From positions 1 through 64,000 of the forward strand of contig JAMOTD010000007.1 of NCBI GenBank assembly GCA_027068415.1: a stretch of 64,000 nt of DNA, in the 5' to 3' direction. The translations under genes were made by a program, and so were the position numbers. Below, in pieces: positions 9,458 through 18,603 of the stretch. This DNA comes from Desulfurobacteriaceae bacterium (GTDB taxonomy: Bacteria; Aquificota; Aquificia; Desulfurobacteriales; Desulfurobacteriaceae). Within the stretch, counting starts at the first letter, position 1; every line of letters begins with the position of its first letter. The notes under the pieces are model-generated. The model ran no database searches. It worked only from the letters and a program-made list of their open reading frames with translations, and was not told the DNA's origin.

Positions 9458-10460
9458 TTCCCTTCCCGAACTTTCCAATCTCCTTTTCTATGTGTCTGTT
9501 TAGCTCGCTCTTTACAAAACGGGTGGCCGTTCTGATTGCGTTCTTTATGGCCTTTGCATTGGAGCTCCCATGGGAGATTATAACAGGGGCGTTAAGGCCC
9601 AGAAGGGGAGCTCCCCCGATTTCGGCGTAGTCTATTCTCCTCTTAAAACCCTTTATGGCAGGCTTTAAGGTTATGGCGCCGATTTTTGAGATAAAGTGCT
9701 TCTCTATCTCCTCTTTAAGTATCTTTGCGAGGATTTTTGCCAAGCTCTCGCTGAGCTTGAGGCAGACGTTCCCGACAAAGCCGTCGCAGACTATAACGTC
9801 AAACCTACCAGAGTATATGTCCCTTCCCTCTGCATTGCCGACAAAGTTAAGCCCCTTCTCCTTGGCGGCCTTAAGGAGCTTATAGGCCTCTTTCGTAAGC
9901 TCGTTCCCCTTGCCCTCCTCCTCGCCGACGTTGAGAAGGCCCACCCTGGGGTTTTCCTCTCCGAGAACGTAGCGGGCGTAGGCACTGCCCATAACTGCAA
10001 ACTGGAGGAGGTGGGAGGGCTTACAGTCAACGTTGGCCCCGACGTCAAGGAGGAAGGTGTAGCCGGTAAGACTGGGGAGGATTGCAGTGATTGCCGGCCT
10101 CTCAACTCCCCTTATCCTGCCTACGGTAAAGAGGGAGATTGCCATAACGGCACCGGTGTTTCCGGCGCTGACGAAGGCGTCGGCCTTCCCCTCCTTCACA
10201 AGGTTGAGGCCGACGTGGATTGACGAGTTTCTCTTCTTTAAGGCCTTTGCAGGCTGTTCCTCCATTGAAACGGCCTGGGGGGCGTCAACGACCTCAATAA
10301 GCTCTGCCGGGTAGGAGTACTTTGAGAGCTCCCTTTTTAAGAGCTCCTCCTCACCGGTCAGGATAACTTTAACGCCCAGCTCCTTTGCCGCCTGAACGGC
10401 CCCCATTACGGGAACCTGAGGGGCAAAGTCGCCCCCCATGGCGTCAAGGACAATCCTCAT
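9447..10460 (-). CDS. plsX: Phosphate acyltransferase PlsX
   Basis: PlsX converts acyl-ACP to acyl-phosphate, which PlsY then uses to acylate glycerol-3-phosphate in phospholipid synthesis. The 337-residue protein starts MRIVLDAMGGDFAP and shows SSIHVGLNLVKEGKADAFVSAG (in two adjoining blocks from residue 79), RPAITAILPS, LLDVGANVDCKPSHL, CDGFVGNVCLKL and EIGGAPLLGLNAPVIISHG, all standard. It starts directly at the rpmF stop codon. rpmF-plsX-fabH is one of the most conserved bacterial gene orders. Confidence 0.96.
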   Translation of the reverse strand: MRIVLDAMGGDFAPQVPVMGAVQAAKELGVKVILTGEEELLKRELSKYSYPAELIEVVDAPQAVSMEEQPAKALKKRNSSIHVGLNLVKEGKADAFVSAGNTGAVMAISLFTVGRIRGVERPAITAILPSLTGYTFLLDVGANVDCKPSHLLQFAVMGSAYARYVLGEENPRVGLLNVGEEEGKGNELTKEAYKLLKAAKEKGLNFVGNAEGRDIYSGRFDVIVCDGFVGNVCLKLSESLAKILAKILKEEIEKHFISKIGAITLKPAIKGFKRRIDYAEIGGAPLLGLNAPVIISHGSSNAKAIKNAIRTATRFVKSELNRHIEKEIGKFGKGNGD

Positions 10461-10640
10461 TTACTCCTCTACCTCAACAACCGTCTCGCCCTTGTAGTAG
10501 CCACAGTGCCTGCAGACCCTGTGGGGGAGCTTGGGCTGAAGACAGTTGGGGCAGACGGAGATGGCAGGGTTCTTTGCCTTCCAGTGGGTTCTCCTTTTGT
10601 CCCTTCTCGTCCTTGAGACTTTTCTCTTCGGAACCGCCAT
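10461..10640 (-). CDS. rpmF: 50S ribosomal protein L32
   Basis: A 59-residue protein reading [20 protein letters not shown] at its start, the standard L32 beginning, followed by CPNC and CRHC pairs (residues 30-46) that form a zinc-binding C4 site. The acidic tail ends VVEVEE. It lies between yceD and plsX with one and zero spare bases, the classic arrangement. The ATG at 10640 follows AAGGAGAAGTAAG. Confidence 0.97.
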   Translation of the reverse strand: MAVPKRKVSRTRRDKRRTHWKAKNPAISVCPNCLQPKLPHRVCRHCGYYKGETVVEVEE

Positions 10641-10641
10641 C

Positions 10642-11175
10642 TTACTTCTCCTTTCCCTTTAGTTTATTTTGAAGCTCTTTCAGTTTCTCCCAGCGCTTAT
10701 CAATCTCCTTCTCCTTGCCTTTCCTCTCCTCTTCCTCAAACTCCCCTTCGGTGTAGCTTACCTCTGAACACTCCTCGCTACACAGGGGCTTAACGGGGAG
10801 CTCCAGTACAACCTGCTCCTGAACAACCTCGGCAAGGTCAAGGACATTTTCGTCGGAGAATTTTATATCAAGCTCACCCGACTTTATCTGACCGCCGCCG
10901 ATTTGGGAGGTGGGCATCAGCTTGTAGTCAAACTCCTTATCAATCTTGTGGGTAAACTTCTTCAAACACCTGCTACAGGTAAGCTCAACCTCACCCTCTA
11001 CCCTTCCTTTAACCTGATAGCCTATAGGTTTTTTAGTAATTTCAACGTGGAGCTTGAAGGGTGAGGCCTTGCTGACCTCCTCGGGAGGGAGCTCAACTAT
11101 TGAAGACTGTATCTCCGTATCAATCTTCATCGGCTCCTTGGTTGTAATTTCACTCAGGTTAACCTTCCTCTTCAT
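10642..11175 (-). CDS. YceD/DUF177 family protein
   Basis: YceD family proteins sit before rpmF in most bacteria and are linked to 23S rRNA or large-subunit biogenesis; the biochemical role is not settled. The 177-residue protein has the expected core [16 protein letters not shown] near residue 60, [17 protein letters not shown] near 115, and two Cys pairs (CSRC and CSEEC) that could bind zinc. The C-terminal 35 residues are a charged helix. It is the first gene of the leftward operon and diverges from the SurA-type genes by 120 bases. Confidence 0.85.
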   Translation of the reverse strand: MKRKVNLSEITTKEPMKIDTEIQSSIVELPPEEVSKASPFKLHVEITKKPIGYQVKGRVEGEVELTCSRCLKKFTHKIDKEFDYKLMPTSQIGGGQIKSGELDIKFSDENVLDLAEVVQEQVVLELPVKPLCSEECSEVSYTEGEFEEEERKGKEKEIDKRWEKLKELQNKLKGKEK

Positions 11176-11211
11176 CTTCCCGCACCGAAAAAGGGTTTAA
11201 GACGTGAGGAT

Positions 11212-11239
11212 AAAATATGCTGCAAACTGCTCTTTGCAA
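11212..11239 (-). promoter_or_regulatory. Possible promoter of the yceD-lpxI operon
   Basis: On the minus strand TTGCAA (11234-11239) and TATTTT (11212-11217) stand 16 bases apart, 37 bases upstream of the yceD start. TTGCAA is its own reverse complement, so the same box could serve a rightward promoter for 11296. Inferred from spacing and consensus only. Confidence 0.35.
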
Positions 11240-11295
11240 TCGCCCTGATTAAGTAGTAAGTTTATTTTCCAAATTACCGCTTTTTCGGAGGAATA

Positions 11296-11847
11296 ATGAA
11301 AAAAGCTCTTACAACCGCACTCCTCATCGCCATCACCTCTACAGGCTCAATGGCGGCAGAGAAGGTTTTAGCAACGGTCAACGGGAAAAAGATAACCGAG
11401 AGCCAGCTGAACAGGGCAATTGAAAGCCTGCCTGCAAGATATCAGGGACTGAAGGATAACCCCCAGTTCAGGAAGATGGTCCTTGAAAACATGGTTAAGG
11501 AGGAGCTCCTATACCAGGAGGCAAAGAAGGAGGGAGTTGACAAAGACCCGAAAGTAAAAGAGGAGATTGAGCTTGCAAAGAAGAGAATAATGATTCAGGC
11601 ACTTTTAAGGAAGCACGTAAAACTTCCCAAAGTTGAGGTAAGCGAAGCGGAGGCAAAGGCCTTTTACGAAAAGAACAAAAAACAGTTCGTTGACCCAAAC
11701 GGAAAACCGGTTCCCTTTAAGTCGTTAAAGCCCTTCATAATCCAGTCTTTAAAGCAGCAGAAGGAGGAGGAGGCCTTTAGAAAGGCCGTTGAGGAGTACG
11801 TTGGGGAGCTCCAGAAGAAGGGAAAAGTCCGGATAAACGGAAAGTAG
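11296..11847 (+). CDS. SurA N-terminal-like periplasmic protein without PPIase domain
   Basis: The 183-residue protein has a signal peptide (MKKALTTALLIAITSTGSMA, cut probably after residue 20). Next comes the SurA/PrsA-type N-terminal pattern VLATVNGKKITESQLNRAIE and a helical NMVKEELLYQEAKKEGVDKDP block. No parvulin (rotamase) segment is present; it ends with a short helix after VSEAEAKAFYEKNKKQF. This suggests a holdase-type chaperone for outer-membrane protein traffic rather than an isomerase. A full SurA-like protein follows ten bases later. A strong GGAGGAATA site precedes the ATG. The exact family role is inferred. Confidence 0.75.
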   Translation: MKKALTTALLIAITSTGSMAAEKVLATVNGKKITESQLNRAIESLPARYQGLKDNPQFRKMVLENMVKEELLYQEAKKEGVDKDPKVKEEIELAKKRIMIQALLRKHVKLPKVEVSEAEAKAFYEKNKKQFVDPNGKPVPFKSLKPFIIQSLKQQKEEEAFRKAVEEYVGELQKKGKVRINGK

Positions 11848-11857
11848 AGGAGGAAAG

Positions 11858-12709
11858 ATGAAGAGGTTTATCACCGTCCTCTTCCTTACACTCTTAATTC
11901 CGGCAGTAGCCCTCTCTAAGGTTGTTGACTACATAGCAGCAGTGGTTAACGGCCAGCCGGTTCTCTACAGCGAGATTGTTAAGTTTGCAAAGGAGAACGG
12001 AATAAACGATTTGAGGGTTGCAAGGGACAGGGTTATTGAGAAGAAAATCCTCCTGACCGAGGCCGAGAAGGAGGGGTTAAAGGTCTCAGACGAGGAGCTA
12101 AACAGGGCCCTTGAAGACCTCATAAAGAAGAGCGGCTTTAAGAGTAGAGAGGAGTTTGAGGAGGCCTTGAAGAAGGAGGGCCTCTCAATAGAGGACGTAA
12201 AGGAGAGGCTGAAGGAGCAGCTCCTCATTGCAAAGCTCATAGCCAAAGAGGTTAAATCAAAGGTTGAGGTCTCCCCCGTTGAGGTTGAGAAGTACTGCCG
12301 GAAGATTGAGAGTAAGCCGGTTAGGGATGTTTACTACATCTACACAAAGTCAAGGAGTACGGCAGAGAAGGCCCTTTCGCTGTTAAAGGAGGGGGTTTCC
12401 TTTGAGAAGGTTGCAAGGGAGCTCAGCGAGGATAGGGCTACTGCTGAGAGGGGAGGCTACATAGGGAAAGTAAGCAGGGGAATGCTCGTTAAACCCCTTG
12501 ACCAAGCGGTCTGGAGACTGAAGCCGGGAGAGTACGAGCTCGTCAGAACTGACAGCGGCTTTTTTATCGTTTACGTTAAAGGGGAGGAGCAGGGAAAGTG
12601 TGATAGGGAGAAAATCAGGCAGGAGCTCTACATGAGGAAGTTCTCAAAAGCCCTTAAGGAGTACACCGAGAAGCTCAAGAGGGAAGCCAGCGTTAAGGTC
12701 TACATGTAG
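11858..12709 (+). CDS. surA: SurA-like peptidyl-prolyl isomerase
   Basis: SurA-type proteins escort unfolded outer-membrane proteins through the periplasm. The 283-residue protein has a signal peptide of about 20 residues, an N-terminal chaperone region (VVNGQPVLYSEI, then AREDR-like helices with LTEAEKEGLKVSDEELNRAL), and one parvulin domain at roughly 155-255. In that domain ALSLLKEGVSFEKVARELSE, GGYIGKVSRG and LKPGEYELVRTDSGFFIVYV match the rotamase fold. E. coli SurA has two such domains, so this is a shorter version. It shares an operon with secDF and lptFG, other envelope biogenesis genes. The symbol is by family, not proven orthology. Confidence 0.82.
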   Translation: MKRFITVLFLTLLIPAVALSKVVDYIAAVVNGQPVLYSEIVKFAKENGINDLRVARDRVIEKKILLTEAEKEGLKVSDEELNRALEDLIKKSGFKSREEFEEALKKEGLSIEDVKERLKEQLLIAKLIAKEVKSKVEVSPVEVEKYCRKIESKPVRDVYYIYTKSRSTAEKALSLLKEGVSFEKVARELSEDRATAERGGYIGKVSRGMLVKPLDQAVWRLKPGEYELVRTDSGFFIVYVKGEEQGKCDREKIRQELYMRKFSKALKEYTEKLKREASVKVYM

Positions 12710-12744
12710 TACACTATGGCTGACAAAAGCGGGGAGTTTGGGAA

Positions 12745-14415
12745 ATGAAGAACTTAAAGTGGAAGCTCATTTTCGTTCTGGCCGTTCTTATCGGAGCTCT
12801 CTACGTAGCCCTTACAAAGCCGATAAACTTGGGACTTGACCTTAAAGGAGGAACCCACTTAGTTCTCCAGATTGATACTGAAAAAGCCCTTGAGAACGAA
12901 GTCTCGGCCGCAATGAGGGAGATAAAGAGGCGGCTTGAGTCTGAGAATATCCCCGTCGTCAGCATAAGGAGGGATGGCAAGAGGATAGAGGTAGAGCTCC
13001 TAACGGCCGACGAGGTAAACAAGGCCGTAAAGCTGATTAAGGAAGACTACGAGAGAATGTTCAACGTAAAGGTCGGCGGAAAGAGGATAGAGCTCTCCCT
13101 CAAGCCCTCATACGTCTCAAAGGAGATTGACAGACTTGCAGAGCAGGCCCTTGAGACCATAAGGAACAGGGTTGACGAGCTGGGAGTTGCAGAGCCCGTT
13201 ATAGTCAGGAACGGTAAGAACAGGATTATCGTAGAGCTCCCGGGGGTAAAGAACCCCGAAAGGGCTAAAAAGGTTATAGGAAAGGTTGCAAACCTTGAGT
13301 TTAAAGAGGTAGTTGACGTAGCACGGAGCCCGGAGGAGCTGATAACAAAGATGGGAGGGACAATTCCCCCCGGAGCTACGATAACCGTTGAGCCCTCACC
13401 CACCGGTCCGAAGTTCTACCTGATAAAGGAAGGCAAAAGGGAGGAGATTAAAGTAAGCTCCTTTGAAGAGCTGGTTAAGAGGTTCGGCGGGAAAGTTCCC
13501 GAAGACCAGCAGGTCTTAATTCAGGAGATTAAGAACAAAAACGGCAAAGTAGTAGGCTACAACTTCTTCGTAGTAAAGAGGGAGCCGATTTTAACGGGAG
13601 CCTACCTGAAAGACGCCTACCCCAGCAGGGACGAATTGGGAATGCCCGCCGTCAGCTTCGTTTTAAACTCCGAAGGGGCGAGGATTTTTGAAAACTACAC
13701 GGCAAAGCACATAGGAACCCGCCTTGCAATAGTCCTTGACAACAAGGTTCAGTCGGCGCCGGTAATAAGAAGCCAAATCGGTGCAAGGGGACAGATTTCG
13801 GGCCAGTTCTCCTATCAGGAGGCAAGGGACCTCTCAATAGTCCTCAGGGCGGGAGCTCTCCCTGCACCTGTAAAGATTGTTGAGGAGACGACGGTCGGCC
13901 CATCGCTGGGTAAGGAGTCGGTTGAGAAGGGGATAAAGGCCGGCGTTGCCGGAATCATTATCGTCATGCTTTTTATGATGGTCTACTACAAGACCGCCGG
14001 AGTGATTGCAGACCTTGCCCTCTTAATGAATGTAATACTTCTGTGGGCTTTAATGGCACTAATCGGGGCGACCCTGACGCTTCCGGGAATTGCAGGATTT
14101 ATCCTGACAATCGGTATGGCCGTTGACGCAAACGTAATTATCTTTGAAAGGATAAAGGAAGAGCTCAGGAAGGGAAGAAACCTCTTCCCGGCAGTTGAGG
14201 CCGGCTTTTCAAGGGCGTGGGGAACGATTCTTGATGCTAACATCACAACTCTAATTGCGGCGGCCGTCCTCTTCCAGTTCGGAACGGGACCGATTAAGGG
14301 GTTTGCAGTTACCCTTTCGCTGGGTATCCTGACCAGTATGTTTACGGCCGTCTTCGTAACGAAGGTTCTCCTTGACCTTTTAGTAAGGTACAAGCCATCA
14401 CTATTCAGGATATAG
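12745..14415 (+). CDS. secD: Protein translocase subunit SecD
   Basis: SecD works with SecF and uses the proton motive force to pull secreted proteins out on the periplasmic side of SecYEG. The 556-residue protein has one N-terminal membrane helix, then the signature LGLDLKGGTHLVLQID (from residue 30), and a large periplasmic P1 region. A five-helix membrane block follows from about 395, with MVYYKTAGVIADLALLMNV, AGFILTIGMAVDANVIIFER and GTILDANITTLIAA. These are the standard D-motifs. It is intact and ten bases before secF. Confidence 0.96.
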   Translation: MKNLKWKLIFVLAVLIGALYVALTKPINLGLDLKGGTHLVLQIDTEKALENEVSAAMREIKRRLESENIPVVSIRRDGKRIEVELLTADEVNKAVKLIKEDYERMFNVKVGGKRIELSLKPSYVSKEIDRLAEQALETIRNRVDELGVAEPVIVRNGKNRIIVELPGVKNPERAKKVIGKVANLEFKEVVDVARSPEELITKMGGTIPPGATITVEPSPTGPKFYLIKEGKREEIKVSSFEELVKRFGGKVPEDQQVLIQEIKNKNGKVVGYNFFVVKREPILTGAYLKDAYPSRDELGMPAVSFVLNSEGARIFENYTAKHIGTRLAIVLDNKVQSAPVIRSQIGARGQISGQFSYQEARDLSIVLRAGALPAPVKIVEETTVGPSLGKESVEKGIKAGVAGIIIVMLFMMVYYKTAGVIADLALLMNVILLWALMALIGATLTLPGIAGFILTIGMAVDANVIIFERIKEELRKGRNLFPAVEAGFSRAWGTILDANITTLIAAAVLFQFGTGPIKGFAVTLSLGILTSMFTAVFVTKVLLDLLVRYKPSLFRI

Positions 14416-14425
14416 GGAGCTCCTC

Positions 14426-15310
14426 ATGGAAAGGAAGTTTGACTTTATCGGCAAAAGGCACGTAGCCTACATCCTCTCACTCATCCTGATAGCCGGAAGC
14501 TGGATTTACGGCGCCTTTATAAAGGGCCCAAAGTTTGGAATTGACTTTACAGGCGGAACCCTCGTTGAGATAAGAGTTAACGAGGAAGGCGTTAACACGG
14601 AGACAATAAGAAACCTGTTTAAGGGAAATATTGAGGGAGTCTCAGTCCAAAACGTTGAAGGAGAAAACGCATTTATGGTCAAAGCCCCGGTAATTGGAGA
14701 CCCTAACGAAACCGTTGCCGAGATAAGGAAAATCCTAAAGGATAGGTTTGACGGAAGGTTAACCATCTTAAAAGTTGAGATGATTGGCCCCACAATCGGA
14801 AAGGAGCTGAGGGAAAAGGGGATAATGGCGGTTATCTACGCACTAATAGGAATACTAATCTACGTTGCCTGGAGGTTTGAACCGATTTTTGCCTTCGGAG
14901 CGGTTTTAGCCCTTATCCACGACTCCCTGGCAACGGTGGGAATTTTCATGAGCGTCGGAAGGGAGTTCAGCCTGCCAGTAATTGCGGCACTGCTCACGGT
15001 AATAGGCTACTCAATCAACGATACGATAGTCGTTTACGACAGAATAAGGGAGAACATGAAAGTTCTCTTAAGGAGCAAACCCTTTGAGGAAATCGTCAAC
15101 GAGAGTATAAACCAGACCCTCTCAAGAACGGTTATCACCTCACTAACAACCCTTTTCGTCGTCCTGTGCCTCTACCTGTTCGGAGGGGGAGTCATAAACG
15201 ATTTTGCCTTCGTTCTGCTGGTGGGAATAGTTGTTGGAACGTACTCCTCAATTTTCATAGCAAGTGCAATAGTCGTTGACTGGTACAGGTACGTGAAAAA
15301 GGAGAAATGA
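14426..15310 (+). CDS. secF: Protein translocase subunit SecF
   Basis: Partner of SecD. The 294-residue protein shows KFGIDFTGGTLVEIRV after the first helix, a periplasmic segment, and a five-helix block with FAFGAVLALIHDSLATVGIF, VIGYSINDTIVVYDRIRENM and NQTLSRTVITSLTTLFVV. The Shine-Dalgarno GGAG here is part of a GGAGCTCC palindrome (14416-14423), one of the few copies outside coding sequence. Its TGA is overlapped by the lptF start. Confidence 0.96.
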   Translation: MERKFDFIGKRHVAYILSLILIAGSWIYGAFIKGPKFGIDFTGGTLVEIRVNEEGVNTETIRNLFKGNIEGVSVQNVEGENAFMVKAPVIGDPNETVAEIRKILKDRFDGRLTILKVEMIGPTIGKELREKGIMAVIYALIGILIYVAWRFEPIFAFGAVLALIHDSLATVGIFMSVGREFSLPVIAALLTVIGYSINDTIVVYDRIRENMKVLLRSKPFEEIVNESINQTLSRTVITSLTTLFVVLCLYLFGGGVINDFAFVLLVGIVVGTYSSIFIASAIVVDWYRYVKKEK

Positions 15311-16386
15311 AAACCCTTCACAGGTACATAGGTTATGAGGTTCTTAAGGCAGTAATCCTCTCAACGGCCCTCTTTATTTTCATTATTCTCATGGACAGGG
15401 CCTCTTTCATAGCAGAAACGGTTTTGGGGCAAGGGGTAAGCCTCTGGGAGTTTACAGATGTTCTCTTAAAGACAGTTCCTTCATTCCTCGGAATCGTAAT
15501 ACCAATCTCCTTCGTAATTTCGGTTCTGATAACTTTTATTCAGATGGGGAGCTCCAACGAGCTGGTAGCCCTCAAGTCCTGCGGAATAAGCCTAAAGGAA
15601 ATCTCCAAACCGGTTATAGCCCTCGGACTCCTCTTCTCCCTCTTCTCCTTCATATCGGTAATGTTCATAGCCCCCGAGAGCAACGTTACCGTTAAGAGGG
15701 AGATTACGAGGCTCCTAAAGAAGAAAATAACGATGAACATAGCCCCTAAATCTTTTTCCTCAAACTTCCCGGGAGTAACTTTCTACGTTGAGAAGCTCTA
15801 CCCGGAAAAGGGCTACATCTTCAACTTTATGGTCTCAATCCAGAAAAAACTCCAGCTCATAACCATTTTCGGCGAAAAGGGAGTACTCAGGACGAAGGGA
15901 GACAGCGTTTTTCTTGACATATTCAACGGAAGCGCTCAGGTAGTTGACTGGAAAAAGCCTCAGGAGTTTAAGTTCCTCTCCTTTAAGAGCTATACGGTGG
16001 AGCTCTACAAGTTCTCCAAGAGAGAGCAGTTTAAGGCAAAGAAGTACAAGAACCTCCTCCAGCTCATTAAGGAGGGAAGCATAGAGAGCAGGGTTGAAAT
16101 AGTTAAAAGGCTCTCACTCTCCCTTGCCCCACTGATAGTAGGCCTTCTGGCCTTCTCAATAGCCGTTTCACTGCCCAGGGGAGCAATAGGGATGGGAGTG
16201 GTTCTCGGTCTCTTAACCGTCGTCGTTTACTACGTAATCTACACGGTTAGCAAGAAGATTGCCCTAAAGAGCGGAATCCCGTTAGTTGCACTTGCCCCCG
16301 ACCTTATCTTTACGGCAATTACCGTTCCGCTCTACGTAAGGGCAATAAGGGAAAAGTTCAGACTTGAAATCGGTGGAAGATGGTAA
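15307..16386 (+). CDS. lptF: LptF/LptG family LPS export permease (LptF-like)
   Basis: LptF and LptG form the membrane part of the LptB2FG transporter, which extracts lipopolysaccharide from the inner membrane. The 359-residue protein has three N-terminal helices (ALFIFIILMDRASFIAE; LGIVIPISFVISVLITFIQM; PVIALGLLFSLFSFISVMF). A periplasmic beta-jellyroll of about 150 residues and three C-terminal helices follow. The motif GSSNELVALKSCGISLKEI, with the coupling helix, is typical of YjgP/YjgQ proteins. ATGA overlap with secF and a 7-base overlap with the next paralogue show an operon. F versus G assignment rests mainly on order. Confidence 0.85.
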   Translation: MKTLHRYIGYEVLKAVILSTALFIFIILMDRASFIAETVLGQGVSLWEFTDVLLKTVPSFLGIVIPISFVISVLITFIQMGSSNELVALKSCGISLKEISKPVIALGLLFSLFSFISVMFIAPESNVTVKREITRLLKKKITMNIAPKSFSSNFPGVTFYVEKLYPEKGYIFNFMVSIQKKLQLITIFGEKGVLRTKGDSVFLDIFNGSAQVVDWKKPQEFKFLSFKSYTVELYKFSKREQFKAKKYKNLLQLIKEGSIESRVEIVKRLSLSLAPLIVGLLAFSIAVSLPRGAIGMGVVLGLLTVVVYYVIYTVSKKIALKSGIPLVALAPDLIFTAITVPLYVRAIREKFRLEIGGRW

Positions 16387-17441
16387 GGGTTCTTGACAGG
16401 TACGTTTTTAGTGAGGGTTTAAAGTACTTTACCCTGAGCCTATTAACCTTCCTTACTCTCTTTGCCATTATAGATATGGTCAGCAACCTTGACATCTTCA
16501 TGAAGCTGGGATTTAAAGCCGGAATTACCTACGTTCTCGGAAGGTTTCCCCTCTACGGAGTTAGGGTTATACCAATAGCGGTTCTACTGTCTGCAATGAT
16601 TACCCTCTCAAGGTTCTCATCAACGAGCGAGCTGATAGTAGTAAAGGCACTGGGAATAAGTATCTACAGGTTCTCCCTTCCCCTGATAGTCCTTGCGCTA
16701 CTGGCCTCTACTCTCTCCTTAACTCTGCAAGAGAAGGCAGTTCCGGCGGGGCTAAAAAGGGTAAAAGAGGTTGAGGCAGCACTGGGAAAGAAGAGAGGAG
16801 AAAGAGCTCCCGTAAACGGAGTCTGGCTCAAAGGCAGCGAAAACCGGTTCGTCTTCTTCTGGAAGTTCTTACCGTCAAAGAAGGAGGGGAGGAGGATAAC
16901 CGTTTTGAAGGTGGAGGGCATAAAGCCCATTGAGAGAATAGACGCCCTTAAAGGGGTTTACGAGGGGAGAGGGAGGTGGAAGTTAGAGAAGGGATTTGTA
17001 AGGGAGCTCTCAAGTTTAAAGAGCTCGGAATTTAAGGTAAAAAAGGTTGCACTGGGAATTACGCCACGGGAGCTCCTCTTCTCGTCGGTCAGCCCCGAGA
17101 GTATGGGGCTTTTGGAGCTCTTTTTAACCGTAAACAGGCTCTCAAAAATAGGGTACGAGACACACTACCTGAGCCTTGAGCTCTACTCAAGACTGGCTCT
17201 ATCACTTTTGCCCTTAGTGGTCGTTATAATCGGGATTCCCTTCGGAGTTTACAACCCGAGGAACAGGAAGGGCTACACTCTCCTCTTCGCCGCACTCCTC
17301 ATAGTCTCAATGTGGGTGGTAATCTCACTCTTCTTGAGCCTGGGAAAGAGCGGTGTTCTCCCTCCCTCCTACGCGGCCTTTGCACCCCTCTTTATGTTTG
17401 GAGCGGCGGGCTTAATACTCTTGGGAAGGGTGGAGACTTGA
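16380..17441 (+). CDS. lptG: LptF/LptG family LPS export permease (LptG-like)
   Basis: Second permease of the LPS export pair. The 353-residue protein has the same plan: helices TLFAIIDMVSNLDIFMKLGF and VIPIAVLLSAMITLSRFSS, the coupling motif SSTSELIVVKALGISIYRF, a periplasmic domain at roughly 130-250, and three C-terminal helices from about 265. The ATPase LptB is not in the window. The stop TGA overlaps the TTG start of the nfi gene. Confidence 0.85.
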   Translation: MVRVLDRYVFSEGLKYFTLSLLTFLTLFAIIDMVSNLDIFMKLGFKAGITYVLGRFPLYGVRVIPIAVLLSAMITLSRFSSTSELIVVKALGISIYRFSLPLIVLALLASTLSLTLQEKAVPAGLKRVKEVEAALGKKRGERAPVNGVWLKGSENRFVFFWKFLPSKKEGRRITVLKVEGIKPIERIDALKGVYEGRGRWKLEKGFVRELSSLKSSEFKVKKVALGITPRELLFSSVSPESMGLLELFLTVNRLSKIGYETHYLSLELYSRLALSLLPLVVVIIGIPFGVYNPRNRKGYTLLFAALLIVSMWVVISLFLSLGKSGVLPPSYAAFAPLFMFGAAGLILLGRVET

Positions 17442-18148
17442 TAAAGTTTGACTTTAAGAAGGCAAAGAGGGCTCAGGAGCTCTTAAGGGAAAGAGTGGAG
17501 CTGAAGCCCTTAGAGGTCAACCCCCGATTAATCGGAGGGTGTGACTTAACCTTCTTAAACCCTTACAGGAACCCAACCCTCGGAATAGGGGCCTTTGTCG
17601 TCTTAAAGTACCCCGAAATGGAGGTAGTAGAGAAAAGGTACGAGGTAATGGAGGTTGAAATACCCTATTACCCGGGATTTCTGGCCTTCAGGGAGCTCCC
17701 CCTCCTACTAAAAACCTTCAGGAAACTAAAGAACAAGCCCAACTTAATTATCGTTGACGGCCACGGGATAGCCCACCCGAGGGGCTTGGGGATTGCCGCC
17801 CACTTTGGAGTTGTTGAGAAGGTTCCCACTATCGGGTGTGCAAAGAAGCTCCTCTACGGCAAAACAGAGGAGCCCTGCAGCGAGAAGGGGTGCTACGAGC
17901 CGATAGTGGAGCCAAAAACGGGGAAAACAATCGGATATACCCTCAGAACCAGAAGGGGCGTAAAGCCGGTATTTGTCTCGGCGGGAAACCTCATAACCAA
18001 CGAAGAGGCAAGGGAGTGGGTCTTAAAACTGGCCACAAAGTATAGACTTCCCGAACCCACCCGCCTTGCCCACAACTACCTACAAGAAGTCAGAAAAGGT
18101 ATAATCTCAAAAAACTTTCCGAGCCGGAGGGAAAAGAATGGCAGTTGA
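17438..18148 (+). CDS. nfi: Endonuclease V
   Basis: Endonuclease V cuts DNA one phosphodiester 3' of deoxyinosine and starts repair of deaminated adenine, a lesion favoured by heat. The protein has the family motifs GGCDLTF (near residue 30, metal-binding Asp), VVEKRYEVMEVEIPYYPGFLA split around residue 70, VDGHGIAHPRGLGIAAHFG near 108, and a C-terminal region with RTRRGVKPVFVSAG and PEPTRLAHNYL. I start at TTG 17438, giving 236 residues. A longer upstream frame would add 42 residues inside lptG that do not resemble the family, and this TTG overlaps the lptG TGA with GGGTGGA just before it. The end overlaps ndk by 11 bases. Confidence 0.93.
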   Translation: MIKFDFKKAKRAQELLRERVELKPLEVNPRLIGGCDLTFLNPYRNPTLGIGAFVVLKYPEMEVVEKRYEVMEVEIPYYPGFLAFRELPLLLKTFRKLKNKPNLIIVDGHGIAHPRGLGIAAHFGVVEKVPTIGCAKKLLYGKTEEPCSEKGCYEPIVEPKTGKTIGYTLRTRRGVKPVFVSAGNLITNEEAREWVLKLATKYRLPEPTRLAHNYLQEVRKGIISKNFPSRREKNGS

Positions 18149-18560
18149 GAGGACTCTCGTAATCGTTAAGCCCGACGCAGTAAAGAAGAACGCGGTAGGG
18201 GACATCATCAGAATCTTTCAGGAGAACGACCTCAAACTCCTTGCAATTAAAATGGTTCACCTCTCTAAGGAGCAGGCCAAGAGGTTCTACATAGTCCACA
18301 AGGACAGGCCCTTCTACGATGAGCTTACAGACTTTATGTCCTCAGGCCCCTGCGTTCCGATGGTTCTTGAGGGAGAGAACGCAATCGCAAGGGTAAGGGA
18401 GATTATCGGTGCTACAGACCCTGCAAAGGCCGCAGAGGGGACAATCAGGAAGAAGTACGGAACGGATGTAGGAAGGAATGCCGTTCACGCTTCAGACTCT
18501 CCCGAGTCTGCGGCATACGAGATTCCTTTCTTCTTCAGCCAGCTTGAGATTCACCAGTAA
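18138..18560 (+). CDS. ndk: Nucleoside diphosphate kinase
   Basis: Ndk equalises nucleoside triphosphate pools by phosphate transfer through a histidine. The 140-residue protein has ERTLVIVKPDAVKKNAVGDI at its start, FYDELTDFMSSGPCVPMVLEG near 55 and the active-site signature NAVHASDSPESAAYEI near 115. GGAGGGAAAAG precedes the ATG. A hairpin follows the stop. Confidence 0.97.
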   Translation: MAVERTLVIVKPDAVKKNAVGDIIRIFQENDLKLLAIKMVHLSKEQAKRFYIVHKDRPFYDELTDFMSSGPCVPMVLEGENAIARVREIIGATDPAKAAEGTIRKKYGTDVGRNAVHASDSPESAAYEIPFFFSQLEIHQ

Positions 18561-18582
18561 GGGGGAGCTCTCCCCCTTCCTT
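18559..18582 (+). terminator. Hairpin after ndk, probable weak terminator
   Basis: AAGGGGGA, a GCTC loop and TCCCCCTT form a perfect 8-bp stem directly after the ndk stop. The T-run that follows is short (CCTTTAAA), so termination is likely partial; the next gene starts 22 bases later on the same strand. Confidence 0.5.
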
Positions 18583-18603
18583 TAAACCGAAAGGGGAGAC
18601 TTT

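Noticed and set aside
9696-10223. 175-codon plus-strand frame opposite plsX
   Set aside because: plsX is a full, well-conserved gene; the antisense frame has no family motif.
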